DNA from: Scenedesmus sp. ARA3
Taxonomy: Eukaryota > Chlorophyta > Chlorophyceae > Sphaeropleales > Scenedesmaceae
Length of the DNA: 64,000 bases
Direction of reading: 5' to 3'
Assembly: GCA_004335835.1 (NCBI GenBank)
Contig: RWJK01001842.1
Location: 1 to 64,000, forward strand
Position 1 is the first letter of the stretch, and every line of letters begins with the position of its first letter. The translations under genes and the position numbers were made by a program. The notes below the pieces were generated by a model. The model was not told the DNA's origin. It searched no databases and was given only the letters and a program-made list of their open reading frames with translations. Of the stretch, positions 1 to 16,789 are shown piece by piece.

Positions 1-942
1 GCGTGCGCGTGTGCGTGTGCGCGTTCGTGAGCATGCTTGTTTGCGTGACTGCGTGCACTCAAAGTGCGATGGTGACTCATTCACCTTGATCCTCCTTATG
101 AAATCCTGCCCAGAATATAGAGCAAGCTTCAAGATGGAGGCCAGCATCGCGATCAAAGTATCTTGACCCCGGTTGGACAGCACAAACATCACAATTAAAT
201 GAAAAAGTTTATTATATACACATCATGAGTCGTGGCAAACATAGGATGCGTGCTGCATGAAGACTTACCCATGCATAGGTACACAAATCGTTTGATGGTC
301 GTGGATCTGAGTGTTTGGCATGCGCTTTTGACTATAAAGCACACTCAGGTATCTTGTGATCAACAAGCGTATAACGTATGCTCCACCCAGCCAAAGAGGT
401 GGCAACCACAAGCAACAGAAAACACACTGTGTTTGCGGGGCAAGCACTTAAAGAAGGTCAAGGTCAGCCACAACCTGGGAGGCAGAAGTGCATTGGAGTC
501 CACCAGCCTGGGTCATGAACTCATCTAGCTTTCGAACACATGCGATGTACTCAACAAAAAACCAATCACACAAACATACAACGTTTACAACCCAAATAGC
601 GCAGACATGTTGATGCATGTAACATGCACCTAGGAATTGTTTGGGCCTACTCCTGTAGCCTCAGACAAATCTTCAACTGCCATGTGAGATCCAGCATGTG
701 AAATGTGAAGGATGACGTACTAAGGGTCCTCATGATGCAACACCACATACCCAAGAACAACACCGTGATTGTAGTCACACTGCAATGCAGCTGATAGACT
801 GAACAACATTAGTTGTGAGATTGAGCGAGCCGCATGTGGATGTTAGTGGCTGCACCGCTGTCATCACCAGTCAAACTTGTAACCCCCAGAACCCATGTAC
901 AAGAATGATAAAACGACGCCACTGACTGGGCTTTAACAACAA
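1..942. other. Intergenic, 3' flank of the peptidase-LRR gene
   Basis: No gene model is supported here. The first 30 bases are a GT/GC-alternating stretch. On the minus strand a TGTAA motif near 575-579 could be the poly(A) signal of the gene ending at 943, but it lies about 360 bp downstream. The open frames present are short and cysteine- or histidine-rich, without splice-site support. Confidence 0.5.
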
Positions 943-3900
943 TTAAAACAAACGTGCGCACAGGGGGCTGCTCAGATCATTGATGGCCAGGCCAGTCTGG
1001 GGAATCCTAGCCTCACTCTTGGTCATAAGCTCGCGCCGGGCCTCTTCTGTCAACAGCACATCTGCGTTGTTATTTAGCAGCAGGCACTGCAGGAGGAAGC
1101 CAGGGCCTGCCATCAGCCGCAATGAGCTTTGAGATGACCCATTTAGCATGTTGCTGCTCACATCCAGTGCTGCCAGCTGCCTCAAGCTGACAAATGCTGC
1201 AGGCAGCGGGCCCTGCAACTGGTTGCGGCCTAGTCCGAGGACTTCCAGCTTTGTAAGGCTGGCAAATGACAGGGGGATGCTGCCTGTGAGCTTGTTGTTG
1301 GACAGGTTGACCACCTGTAGGTTGGGCGTACCTTGGAGTTAGACAGCTTGAAACATGCAGCATGCGCAAGCATATGGCATGGCACTGGTGGGTGCGCGAG
1401 CATGTAGCATACCTATCAAGAAACGATGCACGAGCAGACACGAGAGAGCAGCAGCAAGCAGCAGGTTTGACAGGCACTCAAGGACTTGCATCTGCTCATC
1501 AGATGCTGCTGCCCGCTGGTGCTACCCACCTGCAGGTCAATCATATGCGCATACTTTGCCGGCAGGCTGCCAGATAAGCTGTTGCCGTTCAACACCAGCT
1601 GCCGCAGCTTCAGCATACCCAGGCCAGCGGCATCAACACCCATGGTGGCACTCCTTGCAGCAGCCTGCACAGCCTGAGCCACTTTTTGTGCCACTGCCGC
1701 CTTGCGCTGCGCGGCAATGTAGTCTGTTGTTGCGCGCATGCGCTGTGCTCTGCCTTCTTCGCCGCTGCTGCTGCTGACGCCAGAGCTGCGCGGCGTCAGG
1801 GACCCATAGGCACCCCTAGCTTGTTGAACTGTACCAGCAGCTGTTGCAACGGCTGCTGTGGCAGCTGCTGCAGCGCTTGCAGCAGCTTGCTGAGCGCCGT
1901 AAACATCGGCATACTCTGGTGGCAGCGGTCCTGAGACGCCTGCATTGGTCACTGCCAGCACCTCTAGGTTTGCCAGCAGCCTGCAAGCACAACAAACGAC
2001 GGGCAGTAGGTGAGCAGGAAGGGCCTTGACAGTAGGTGAGCAGGAAGGGCCTTGACAGTAGGTGAGCAGGAAGGGCCTTGACAGTAGGTGAGCAGGAAGG
2101 GCGTTGACTGGACACTATGCACATGGTGGATGGCTTGACCAAAGCAGCATTATGAGATCTAGCGCCTGCTCATTGTCATGGTCATGATCTGCCGCACAAC
2201 AACTCGGCATTGTACTGTAGCAGATGAAACGCACACGGCACTGCATCGCTGCAAAAGCACGACTCTCCAACTGTTTGTGTTGCAGATTGCACACTATCTA
2301 TGATGAAGCACTGCTCATGCCATGTCACCGCATGTCACCACCACCCAACACCTGTGCGCCCCACTCACCCCCATTCCACAGGCAGAGGACCTTTCAGCCC
2401 CGAGCAGTTGACAGCACGGAACTCCCGCAGCTGCTGCAGTGCCACAAAGCTTGCCGGCACACTGCCACTAACCCCACAACCAGACACATCCAGCACCCGC
2501 AGGTTTGTCAGCAGCGCCAACTCATCTGGCAAGGGCCCTGTGATACCAGGGTTGCCACTGATATCCAGCGTAGCTAGGCTGGGAAATGCGTCAGGGCCTG
2601 CTTGGCTGACGTCACTTAAGCTGCCGGATATTCCTAGATATGGCAGCACCAACACTTTCAAGTTTGCGAGGGGTGTGATGGCCTTGATGATATTGGCCAG
2701 GGTGAGCTTGCTTGCCTGGATGTCAATGGGAAGCCCTGTCAGATCGAGCTGTGCCACTCTGCTGTTGTTATCACAGGTGACGCCGTTGAATAGGCGACAG
2801 TACCGCGGAGTTGCAGCAGGACCTGCACATGTTGAAAGTGAGGCACGCGTTGTTGGTGTGCTGTTCATCATATTCATCAAATCAACAACGCGTGCTGTGA
2901 ATCTAAGCATCTATGCAAATCTGCAACCAGTGTGCTGTCCTCACCTGTTGGCTGCGGCGTTGTGTCCCATGAGATGAGGCTGTCAGGGCTGGCACCACCA
3001 GCAATGAGCACAGCCTTCAGCCCCGAAAGCACGAGTGCATCTGACGTGTTTGTGACTGAGCAGTAGGGGTACGGTCCAGGGCGGGCTTTGCTCCAGATTG
3101 TGACCGGCACGCCGTCAGGGATGCAGCCGCCAACTCCTGTCTCCACCAGATAAATCACGGCAGTAGAAAAGTGCGTCCAAGCAGCAGGGATTGTTCCTGT
3201 GATGCCCGTGTTGAAACTGAAGTCTATTTCGGGGTTTTTGGGGAGATTTCCCAGGCCCATCTCTGCGGGCAGTGTGCCTCGGAGCTTGTTCTGCCGCAGC
3301 TGCAGGTACTGGATGGAGCTGAGGTTGCTCCATGGTGGAATGGTTCCTGTGAGTCGAGCAGTGAAAGATTAACATTGTGAAGTGGTCGCTCCAAAAGGCC
3401 TTCAACCCAAACAAGGCACCTACACGGGGGAGACCGCCGCCCACTGTTGGAACTGCCTGAACTTCACCCAGTGTGCACACACGCTGCATGTTCTTATGCA
3501 TGAACAGCTGTTTCCAAAAAGAAATGCTGCTGGTCGACCTCTGCTGCACTGAGTTAAGTACGATGTGTCAGCGGTTGCGCATCTAAAACATGGTGCCAGG
3601 ACCCACATGTAACTATCCTCTCAAATCACACACACGGTGGCTTCTGCCCAGGGAGCAGTCAGGGAGCAGCAGCAAACCCCGTGCATTGCCGTGAAGCTGA
3701 CAGGTGCGAGTGAATTTCAAGTCATTATGGCGACGTGGATCACGCGTAAACGTCATTGCGCATGATGTGTGTTCTGCTGGCAGAGCTGCGCCAAATAACC
3801 ACCGCCGCACACACCTGTTAGTGCATTGTCTTGAAAGTTCATGGTTTGGAGGCTTGGCCAGTTGCCGTAACTGGCTGGCAAGGTGCCTCGTATGCCAGTA

Positions 3901-6900
3901 GATGCTAAGACAAGGCTTTCCAAGCGGGGAGCAGCAAGCGGCAGCATTGGTGGCAGCAGCAAGTCCCCTGCCGCATACGGGTATGAGGGGTTCACCGCAA
4001 AGCATCTATGGCATGCAAAGCGCTTCAGGTATGGCAACGATGCCGCCAGCGGCGTCAGGTAAGTGAGGTTCAAGCCACCCAAATCCACATCGATGGATGT
4101 TATGTACTCCACTCCATCAATCGCCTCCACGCCCAATGTTATTGTTGAAGCCCAAGGATTCTCTGGTGTGAGGAATGCCGAAGCAAACCTGGTTGCCTGA
4201 GTTTGCCCCACATCTATGACACTGCCAAGCGTGCTGATAAGCTTGAAAGCCCTGAACAGCATTGCATCGTAAGGACCATTGATTTGTTGGAGGCGCAGCA
4301 GCGGCCCAAGCAGCATGTCCATTGCAGCAACCTGTGCAGCCTCAACACTGCCAGGGTCACCAAAGCACAGGCCGGTAAGTTTGGTGTCGGCATACTGCAC
4401 CTTGGAATAACCAGTCACTGGAATACACCCTGTCAGCCCCTTGTTGCCATCTATGTTCAGATACCGGAATGGCCGTGACTGTGTGCTGTTTGCCAAAGGC
4501 GTGTTCCAAGGTGGAAACGCACCAGCCAAAAGGTTGTTGGAAAGATCAATCTGCGAGACAGCAAGGCAAGGCATAGGCAATGGATGATGTTTGTTGAAGA
4601 TGCCTTACCTGAAAACCGTATGCACAGAAAACAGCATGATCAATCGTCATGGTGTGAAACCACACGTTGGCAGCTAGGCAACAGCAAGTATGAGTCATGC
4701 ATGCGGATGCAGATTTCCTCCGCTGGCATCGTGCAGGTCACGTGCCGTGATGACAGGCTCACCTGTACTTCGTTTGTCTGGTTGCCTTTGATGTTCCTTG
4801 CAGTGACAGCATTGAAGAAAGCTTCCCATAGTACAGGCACCTGCATCCAAAAGATAACAGTGTCGCTATCTTACAAGCAGCACAGTAGTGCATCAGCCGC
4901 TCCCTCAAGCTGCAACTTATGTTCCTTTCATTGCCAGGATGGTGGGGTTGTCATACCTGTGCAAACATGCTGCTTTCAGACACGTCAACCAGCAGTTCTC
5001 CTGATGATCAAGAAACGACTCTGTAAGGTTGCAGTACTGCAACTGTATTTGGCTGGGCCAGCACGCATGAACACGCCACGCAAAGTGCTGAGCTCGCGCA
5101 CCACCAAAACAGGATTTGACAACTGTTTCCTCCACGCAGCGTGCAAAGCTTGCAAACACACAATGCAGCACTGGTGCATGCAATGCTGTGGCCTCACCTC
5201 GCCATCAAACCTGTTGTTCTGCAACAACAGTGACTGCAGTTGAAGCCAGCTTGAAATGTTTGGCAGCTTCCCTGACAGCCTGCAGAACAGGCACGAAGGG
5301 GAGTACAATCAACGGCCGAAGCTCTGCGTCGCGTGCATAACATGTTTTTGTACATACACAGATACTGAGGAAGTGCGCATGCGATGCCACCTAATGCTCA
5401 AACACCCTCGTGCAGACAGACACCCTTTCTGTGCCAAAGGTGGTAGCAGCAATGTTGGGCACAACAAGGTGTCTGGTTGCAAACAGCCCGCGATTGATGT
5501 GTCACACTGCAGCAGGGGCTGCCCTTTGCCTCGCAGTGCAGCAGCCGCTGCCAACCACGGGGGCAACGACAAGCATACAAACCACTAGCTTTGAATGCAT
5601 TGCTTGCTCGCACAGCAAAGTGCGGAAGGTTTCTTCACACACTCACCTATTGTACGCCAGCTTCAGGAATGAGATCTGGGACTTGGTGCTCTGCCACTGC
5701 GCGGGAACTGGACCACTGACTCCGCACTGCTCGCCTGTAGGGCTCACATATGTGCGCCCTAACTCCCGTGACACATCCAGTACATTCAAATCAGGCAAGC
5801 CGCGCAGCAGGAATGGTGGCAGCGGCCCCGTGAGGCAGTAGTGCTGTATCACGATGATCTTCAGGCGGCTCAGAGATCCCAGCTGCGCAGGGAGCGAGCC
5901 GCCATACACCTGCAGTAGTGGGGTGGCACAAGTGACGGAAAACTGATGTGAAGGATAGTTCAAAGATGCTGACAGGACAGCAGGTTGCTTGAGCAGTCTG
6001 ACAGTCATTGTTGACAAAGAATGCATTGCATACATGTAAGTTGGTTGAGAAGTGCATGATCAAGCCAGCTTGCCTGCTTGTAGCGCATACATATAACCCC
6101 CAACTCGCAACAGCAACATACAGCCCAGGCCAGGTTGCTTATGTGCAGCTGCGCAGTATAAGCATCCAGCAAAACCTGTGGGTGCCCGTTGTCCCCAGCA
6201 CATATTGTCGTTGCAAGGAATACAAATGTGTTGGCTGCCTTGTCAGCATGGCAGGTGTCAGCATGCTCATGCATGGCCGTGCTTGAGATGGTAGTAGCAG
6301 CGTCTCCTGGACAGCCTGGCCATGGCCCATCACAATGCCACCCATGGCTGAACGATGCATCGTTGACGCATATGCGTCATGACTCACCAACTGACGCATA
6401 TGCGTCATGACTCACCAACAGAGTGATCCGCTGCAAGCTCTGCAGCCTCAGCAGCGGGTACAGCATTGCATCATCAAGCCGTGGGTGCACTTTGGACGGG
6501 TCAGGCTGCTCAGGAGCCGCACCCACTACCATCTCGAGGCTAGTCACGTTGCGCGTGCCATCTGCATTGCGAACGGCAGAACATCCGGCCGCATATTCAA
6601 ACTTGGCGCCAGTGGTGGGAGACAGCCACGAATAGACTTGGCCGGGTCCGACTTGGCCTGGCGCGCACTGCACCACGATTGTGTCCTTGGCCACAAAGTT
6701 TGAGTATAGATCCCCAAGCTGAGCTGTGGCAATTCGAGCCAGGGTCCATAATGCAGCAGCCTCCTTTGCAGGCATGTCAGGTTTGAAGCCAGGGAGGCTG
6801 GGGACACCTGACAGATACGCCACCTTGTAAAACTGCCCAGGGTCTTTTGCCCAGTTTGGGTTGCACACCCCCACAGTGCTGCCAGGCTGGAGTTGCGTGA

Positions 6901-9584
6901 CGTTGATGTCTTTGTAGTGCAGCGTGCAGCTGCTGATGCCTGGCGCAGCACATGCTGTGTTGCCGGCTTCTGTGGGGCTGTTGCAGACCGCCTTTGAGGG
7001 TGCTCCGTTTGCGTCAAACCCAGTGCACTCAACACGTGGGGGGTCGGCTGCAATCGCCTGCGTGACGCTTGCCACTGTGCGGATGACCAGGGCGATCTCA
7101 GCTGCTTGCAGCTTGTACGAAAACCTGCGGCACATTTAAACCACCACATGCGTAACGGAGCAGTTGCTACCGACTGGAACAACAACACAAGCTGAAGTGT
7201 CACTGCAGTAGTTTCCAGCAGCAGCCAACCACATGCTGCATCACGCGTGTGTTCTCCTGCCACGTACTTGTAGGTGAAGTCCTCCAGGCAGAACAAGCCG
7301 CTCCCTCATGTTACCTAGCATTATAACACCAAATATGACACATGTTACTTAACACATGCCACTCACTTGTAGGTGAAGGCCTCCAGGCGGAACAAGCGGC
7401 GGTTGGCTGCGTGCTGCACGAAGGCGCGTATGTCCAGGTCAAAGTGGTCCACGATGAAAGCCACATCCTCACCAGGCCCGGTGCTGTAGCTGAAGCAGGT
7501 TCCGTTCATGTCGCTTGGTGGAGGCAGCGGAGTGAGCAGCCGCCTGTATCTGTCATTCAGCCAGGGGCGGTTGCCATGGAGGTTCTCTTTTGTACCCTGA
7601 GTTGGTTCGCAAGCCACACCTACAGCGATGCAAAGCACCGCAAACACATCCAGTTTATGCCACAGATTTGTGTTTGTCAAAGGCATGCGCGTCAGCAAAC
7701 CATTGCTCTCTGTGCACGTGCTAGCTTTGCTGAGCTCACAGCTTGTTTGTCAGTGCTACAATGCACCACCCAGCGGTGCACTGATTTGACAGATGGGAAA
7801 TGTCCACGTGGTCCTGGCATCTTCTGCAGGCTGATGATATTGAGAGTGCGCCTTCCTCACCGTACGTTTCTTCTGGTTGCGCAACACCGAGCAGCCCCAT
7901 GTTGACCTGCGCATGTCAACAACACACATTGTGTGTCAGGCTGTGGCTGTGGCACAGCTAATGGCTGCCCACTGAAACTGAAAAGTAGAAGTTGACTCCA
8001 TGTGGCGAGGTGACAAGTGTGTGAGCACTGTTTGTTCAGGAAGATGCTGTGTTGAAAAATTCCAACCTACACCCGTCACCTGCACCATGTTGAAAGCAGC
8101 TGGACGTATGCATCGAGACATAGTTCATGTATTACAGAACAGCACTAGTTCACCTTGTACCGGCCATCTGCTGTGATGCCTCCCTTCACCCTCAGGTTGT
8201 CAGCATCATTGCCGCTGCCCCAGCTGTTGAGCAGCGTCCATGTGAAATTCTGGTTGTCAAAGCCAACAATGGTCAGCGCGTGGCCATCTGCAGCACAGCA
8301 GTCACGCGTCAAAGCAAAACTGTTAGGTTGTTCGTCAAAAATCTGCTGCACGTCTTCATGCACATGCTTTGCAGCATAAATACATTTGCAAAAGCGCTGG
8401 TGGGTTGCCGCAACTTGCAGTACGGCCGTGTGCTAGCGCAGTATTTGCACATACAGTAAGCAGGGCATTTCTGGTGTGACAGCACGGCACACAAATCGCC
8501 CAACCACTGGAATCTTAGCAAAATCCCATACAAACTCACATGCTGCCTTGGCGGACGCGTTGTATCTGTATGGTGGCGCGTCCGCTCCTTTCACAGTGCG
8601 CATGCTGCTGTTGAACTGCACCTCCCAGTCACTGGGCATGGTGATGCTGCAAGGACAAGAAGGCATAGCCGGCACAGCAATGTTGGTTGCCTAACAAGTG
8701 GTGCCTTGGGACGTTGTAAACGCTCACAGCCTGCATGTGTGACTTTAGCCTGGCGACATGCCTGGAAAGTACAGTATGTTGTAGTACATTGCTGTGTTAA
8801 TCTGCACTGCAGGGCTATGGCTGCTACCCAGCTGTGAAGCCGCTCACGCCACCAGTGCAAACATAATGTGCAATGCTAAATATGCCGTGACAGCAGTAGC
8901 AAGCCTGGGACTCACCGCGTCACCACACTGCCGTGCCGCCTGATGTGCTGCATTGGCACAGCGCAAGGAACACCAACACTCTTCAGGTAAACATTTGTGT
9001 GAGAGAGGGCTTGACAAGCTACTACTCCGCTGGCGTATGAAATGCAACCTTTGGCACTGCAGCAATCGTGTTCTGGCCGTGATGTTTGGTCCGTCAGTAG
9101 CTGTTCATCAGCTGGCGCACCAGTCCGACGTCATGGCGAGTCATGGCGATCAAAGCTATGGCGGATCAACTTGTAACACACCTGTTGGATCTGGTAGAAA
9201 CTGGACAGGCTCTTGTACGAGCAGGTGTACAGCGGCTGTGCCCGCCGTATGCCCCTGCAGGCAGGCTGGCTTGCTGCTTTCCTGCACATGCCAGGCCAGT
9301 CCAGCACAGCAGCCTCACGCAGGCCCTCCTGGGCCAGGGATGCGTCCATGCAGGCATCGGGCTGCAGCCACTGTGAGGCATCCACCTGCAATCATTCGAG
9401 GCGTAAGCAGTTGTCGTGATGCCATGCATCTGCTGTGACGCGACTTGCATCAGCCAGCAGAAGCAGAGTGCTAGCCAGGACGCCTGCTAAATGATTTCGA
9501 AGTGCTAGGCCCTAGGTGTTCAGCGTCATGCAGCTGCTTTGGGTGCGCTTCTGCTGCTGCTGCTGTCGCCGCTGCTGCTGTCGC

Positions 9585-9627
<43 letters not shown>

Positions 9628-11047
9628 GCTGCCGCTGCTGCCTTTTTTTGTCACTGACGCCAAACCCTATCTATCAAGCGCATGCACCACTGCACAGGTG
9701 TGCCACATCATTTCGGGCAGCGGCGGGTGCACGGCTTGCCGCTAGCACAGATGAAGTGAGGTTCCGCGCTCACCAGGTTCCTCAGAGCAAGAGGGATGTC
9801 CCATCCTGTGTTGCAGCTGCGGCCGCCTGCACATTGATTGAGCACACAGCACCAGCAGTGCTTCAAGCAAGCACACAAGGTATATCCTTGCATAACACCG
9901 TGTTTATGTATAGTATGTCTTGCAGCTGGCCACGGAAGACAAAATGCTGCGTGTTAGGCAGCAGGACAATGTGGCAGTCAACATCTCAGCAGCTCAGTGC
10001 CATGACATGCCTGCCTAACTACCCACCTGGGGAGCAGTAGTACAGCGACATGGGGCTGGCAGTTAGCCCCTTGCGCTGCAGCTGCGCATGACTGATGCGC
10101 ATTGCGCTTGCAACAGCCATCTCAACTGCTTCTGTTGAGGCGTGTGCGACGCAGGTGAGGCAGCTCTTCTGGTCTCGTGGCTTGCCAACGGCTGGGCTTG
10201 TGTAGGACTGTGATGAGCCAGCAATGTAGTACATGGCCGCCTGGGGCAAAGGAAAGGCGGATGCGGCCGGCAACAACAGCAGCAGCAGCAGCAGCACATG
10301 TGGGCGCATATTCTGCTCACTGAAGCTCACATATCTGCCATGCTAACTGCACTGACAGCCAGATGCAAGTTGAATCAGCAGCATCCTGCTGCACGCTGCT
10401 GCATGATGCTGCGCGCTGCTGCACACTGCTGCACCCCGCTGCACCCTGCTGCACCCTCTGTCATGCTGCTGCACGCTGCTGACTGCCGCATCAGCCCACC
10501 CACCTGTGTCTGCTCAAAGTCATGGGCGTCACTGAACCCGCCAATGTTGCCTGAGCTGCCCCTGCAGGACAGCAGGTGGCGCGCAACATCAGTAACTTGA
10601 GGCTGGTACACTGTGCTCAAAGCCAACCTCGCATCATGGGCCGTGGGCAGCGGCAGGCTAAGCCCTAGGCAGAAGCTTGCACACATCTCAGGCATCTGCT
10701 GGGACATATCGAGCAGCGTGTCGGCACATGCCAGCTGGCGCTGCAGCCGTGCTTATTTGCGGCTGCGCTCAACTAATGCGCAGCATGAAGTACACAGGCT
10801 GCTGTTCTGCTTGAGGGCAACTGCAAATGGCGCACCTGGTGCCGCGGCCTCTGCCGCCTACTGTTGCCAAGTTGAGCACATCTTGAAAGTCCTCAAAGGC
10901 AGTGGCAGTAGCCTGTGCGCCGGCACCCAGCAGGTCTGGTGCTACGCCCAGGCCCTGAGCACTTGCAGGTTGCAGCAGCGGGCCTGAAGGTCCCAGCAGC
11001 ACAGCGGCTGCCAGGAGCAGCAGTGCTGCTGCAGGCATTCTGTGCAT
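943..11047 (-). CDS. Secreted papain-like (C1A) cysteine peptidase fused to leucine-rich repeats
   Basis: Nineteen exons close in phase (1694 aa): 11047-10862, 10740-10504, 10240-10027, 9826-9774, 9385-9182, 8947-8916, 8646-8540, 8287-8154, 7906-7861, 7619-7367, 7124-6416, 5909-5647, 5279-5198, 4840-4763, 4550-3815, 3346-2945, 2894-2369, 1980-1530, 1314-943. A signal peptide (MHRMPAAALLLLAAAVLLG) opens the protein. The papain core follows: DQKSCLTCVAHAS gives the oxyanion Gln165 and catalytic Cys171, GHALTIVGF gives His347, and LLNSWGS gives Asn365. A domain I do not recognise spans about 405-724. LRRs of plant extracellular type run from about 725 to the end (LSNNKLTGSIP, VLDVSGCGVSGSVP), with an internal cap-like NGVTCDNNSRVAQLDL. 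It is presumably a secreted or surface protease with a recognition platform. Exon ends are well supported; the first two exons are less certain. Confidence 0.8.
2005..2108. repeat. Four-copy 26-bp tandem repeat in an intron
   Basis: Four head-to-tail copies of a 26-bp unit beginning AGTAGGTGAGCAGGAAGGG are near-identical; the last has one C-to-G change. They lie in the intron just upstream, in gene sense, of the acceptor at 1980. The unit does not resemble the neighbouring exon. Confidence 0.95.
3588..3626 (+). repeat. Dispersed repeat copy 1 (GGTGCCAGGACCCACATGTAA core)
   Basis: A block of about 35 bp starting ATGGTGCCAGGACCCACATG and ending in CTATCCTCTC recurs at 20468-20506 and 26226-26263 (reverse complement) and, diverged, at 26806-26845. 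This copy lies in an intron of the peptidase-LRR gene. Confidence 0.75.
6280..6362 (+). pseudogene. Inverted, diverged copy of part of the preceding exon
   Basis: Read on the plus strand this stretch encodes LEMVVAASPGQPG then CHPWLNDAS. The minus-strand exon at 7124-6416 encodes LEMVVGAAPEQPD then VHPRLDDAM. The DNA also aligns along most of its length. It is therefore an inverted partial copy of the exon's 3' part, lying in the downstream intron. Confidence 0.75.
6364..6419. repeat. Tandem 28-bp unit carrying a 16-bp palindrome and a splice donor
   Basis: Two exact copies of a 28-bp unit each contain the perfect palindrome TGACGCATATGCGTCA (6364-6379, 6392-6407) and the minus-strand donor GTGAGTCATGA. 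The exon 7124-6416 therefore has a real donor plus an identical decoy 28 bp into the intron. Confidence 0.9.
7255..7300 (-). pseudogene. Donor-side copy of an exon end
   Basis: On the minus strand this stretch encodes LFCLEDFTYK followed by a GTACGT donor-like site. The real exon end at 7367 encodes LFRLEAFTYK and is followed by GTGAGT. The copy is about 100 bp into the intron, on the donor side. Confidence 0.75.
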
Positions 11048-11827
11048 GCAGGGCAGCGCTGCAGGCAGGAAGGTCAACAGACAACAGCACTGCAGGTCAG
11101 GTTAGGTGCAGGATCTGCTTATGTGTGTTGTGCGAAGCATGGTTGAATGCACTGGCTTCAGCTGGCATCAATGGGTGAGGCAGCTGGCATCGTTCGGTGA
11201 GATTGTGTCAATGTGCACCCAGCCCTTCACGACATACCAAGGACCGACGCTAGTGACTCCAGCGGTGAATAAACGTGATGTAGCAATACGGTCACATCCT
11301 TAGAATGAAATTAGTTATGTAATACTGCAGCAGCACAAGCAGTGGAGCCAACAGCAGAGCTCAGAAGCCACTTGACGTTGAGCAGCACATGCAGGCGCCA
11401 GTACTGATCTTCTCACCTTTGACAGACTAACTAAACACCTTGCAACGTCCTTCGCTGCGATGATTTGTGCTTCAAGAAGTTGCGAGGAAGACTTGAGGTG
11501 CTCGCACATGGAATTCACACCCGTTGTTCACGGCTGAATCAGGCGTGATACAGATCATAAACGAGTGTTGCTGCAACTGAACTGTGCACAAGAAGCGGTA
11601 GCTGTGAACATAGGTTTCGGCCACCAACATGGCAGTAGCACAGCTGTCACTCGTACTTGTCCTGATATTTATCACAAGCACCCCAACCAAGCCATGCATC
11701 ACTGCACATCAAGCTCCTTCTCTTACAGGCGTTACAACGCACAGCCTCAGCGTGTCAGCCCTATGCACTCCGGATAGTGCACTCCCATCAGCACTCAACT
11801 GAATGAGCTACCATGCCATGGTATCAC
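11048..11827. other. Intergenic between two minus-strand genes
   Basis: This stretch holds the promoter side of the peptidase-LRR gene and the 3' flank of the F-box-like gene. Minus-strand TGTAA motifs at 11723-11727 and 11732-11736, about 100 bp past the stop at 11828, are plausible poly(A) signals for the latter. I see no clear TATA box and no gene. Confidence 0.5.
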
Positions 11828-16090
<4,263 letters not shown>

Positions 16091-16789
16091 ACAGGCCCGG
16101 AGCTGCTGCTGCTGCTGCTCCTGCTGCTGTTGCTGCTGCTGCTCCTGCTGCTGTTGCTGCTGCAATGGTGGGCAAAGTATCCTGATCCTTCGTGCACAGG
16201 AGTTCGGACGTCCGGCCGGAAGACTAACTTGTAATTTTAGCTCGCTGTTTGTTGAGCAATCCGAGTGCTGGCCTTGCTGTCGAGTGTGTCCGTGTACAGT
16301 ACCGGCACACATCAAACGGTGCTTGCCTCAAGTTCTTCGGAGCAGATTGTAAACATTCATTTAGGCGACAGAGACATTCCCCCTCGCTCCAGCGAGCATC
16401 ATTGTGTAGCCTGCAGCAAGGTGGGGTTGTGCAGCAGTGTTCTTCTGAGAGTCTGGCATAGCTTGTTGATGAGATCCCTGCGGCAATACCTGCCGCTTGG
16501 CTTAAGCATCATGATATGGTTAATTAAAGGATACATAATGAAGCTGCGGTCACAGGCCAGGCCAACAATGCACTATGCAACCATGAGAACACTGATAGGC
16601 AGGTGGTGATCATTGCTTTCCAGGCAGTACAGAACAGCAGTACGTTGAGGGTTGCCAGGTGCCGTACCTGCTGCGATCAGAACAATCAAACATGATTCAA
16701 TACCCACATGCAGGCAAATCTGGTAAATGTTACGCTGGAAGCGCTTGCAAGCATATCAGGTTGTCAGAGCACGCTGCACTGCTGCCAGG
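16091..16789. other. Intergenic with a CTG/CAG-rich block
   Basis: 16104-16164 is an interrupted CTG-type triplet run (plus strand; CAG in the sense of the minus-strand gene), likely 5' UTR or extra poly-Gln N-terminus of the F-box-like gene. The remainder shows no convincing exon on either strand. Confidence 0.5.

Noticed and set aside
4985..5198. Extra LRR-gene exon (LSNPVLVVRELSTLRG)
   Set aside because: No in-phase donor, and skipping it joins NNRFDGE to VPVLWEAFF, which is a normal LRR sequence.
9516..10040. Long plus-strand frame with poly-Cys/Leu
   Set aside because: It is produced by a CTG run inside an intron of the minus-strand peptidase gene; no homology or splice support.
10240..10330. 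Second signal peptide ([19 protein letters not shown]) suggesting a separate peptidase gene starting at about 10309
   Set aside because: The hydrophobic run is translated CTG triplets ending in a good acceptor (TTTGCCCCAG), and joining the upstream exons is phase-consistent. A second start cannot be fully excluded.
10740..10870. In-frame TAA near a Cys-containing stretch, hinting at a non-standard genetic code or a broken peptidase
   Set aside because: The stretch fits inside an intron between 10862 and 10740, and other genes use standard stops.
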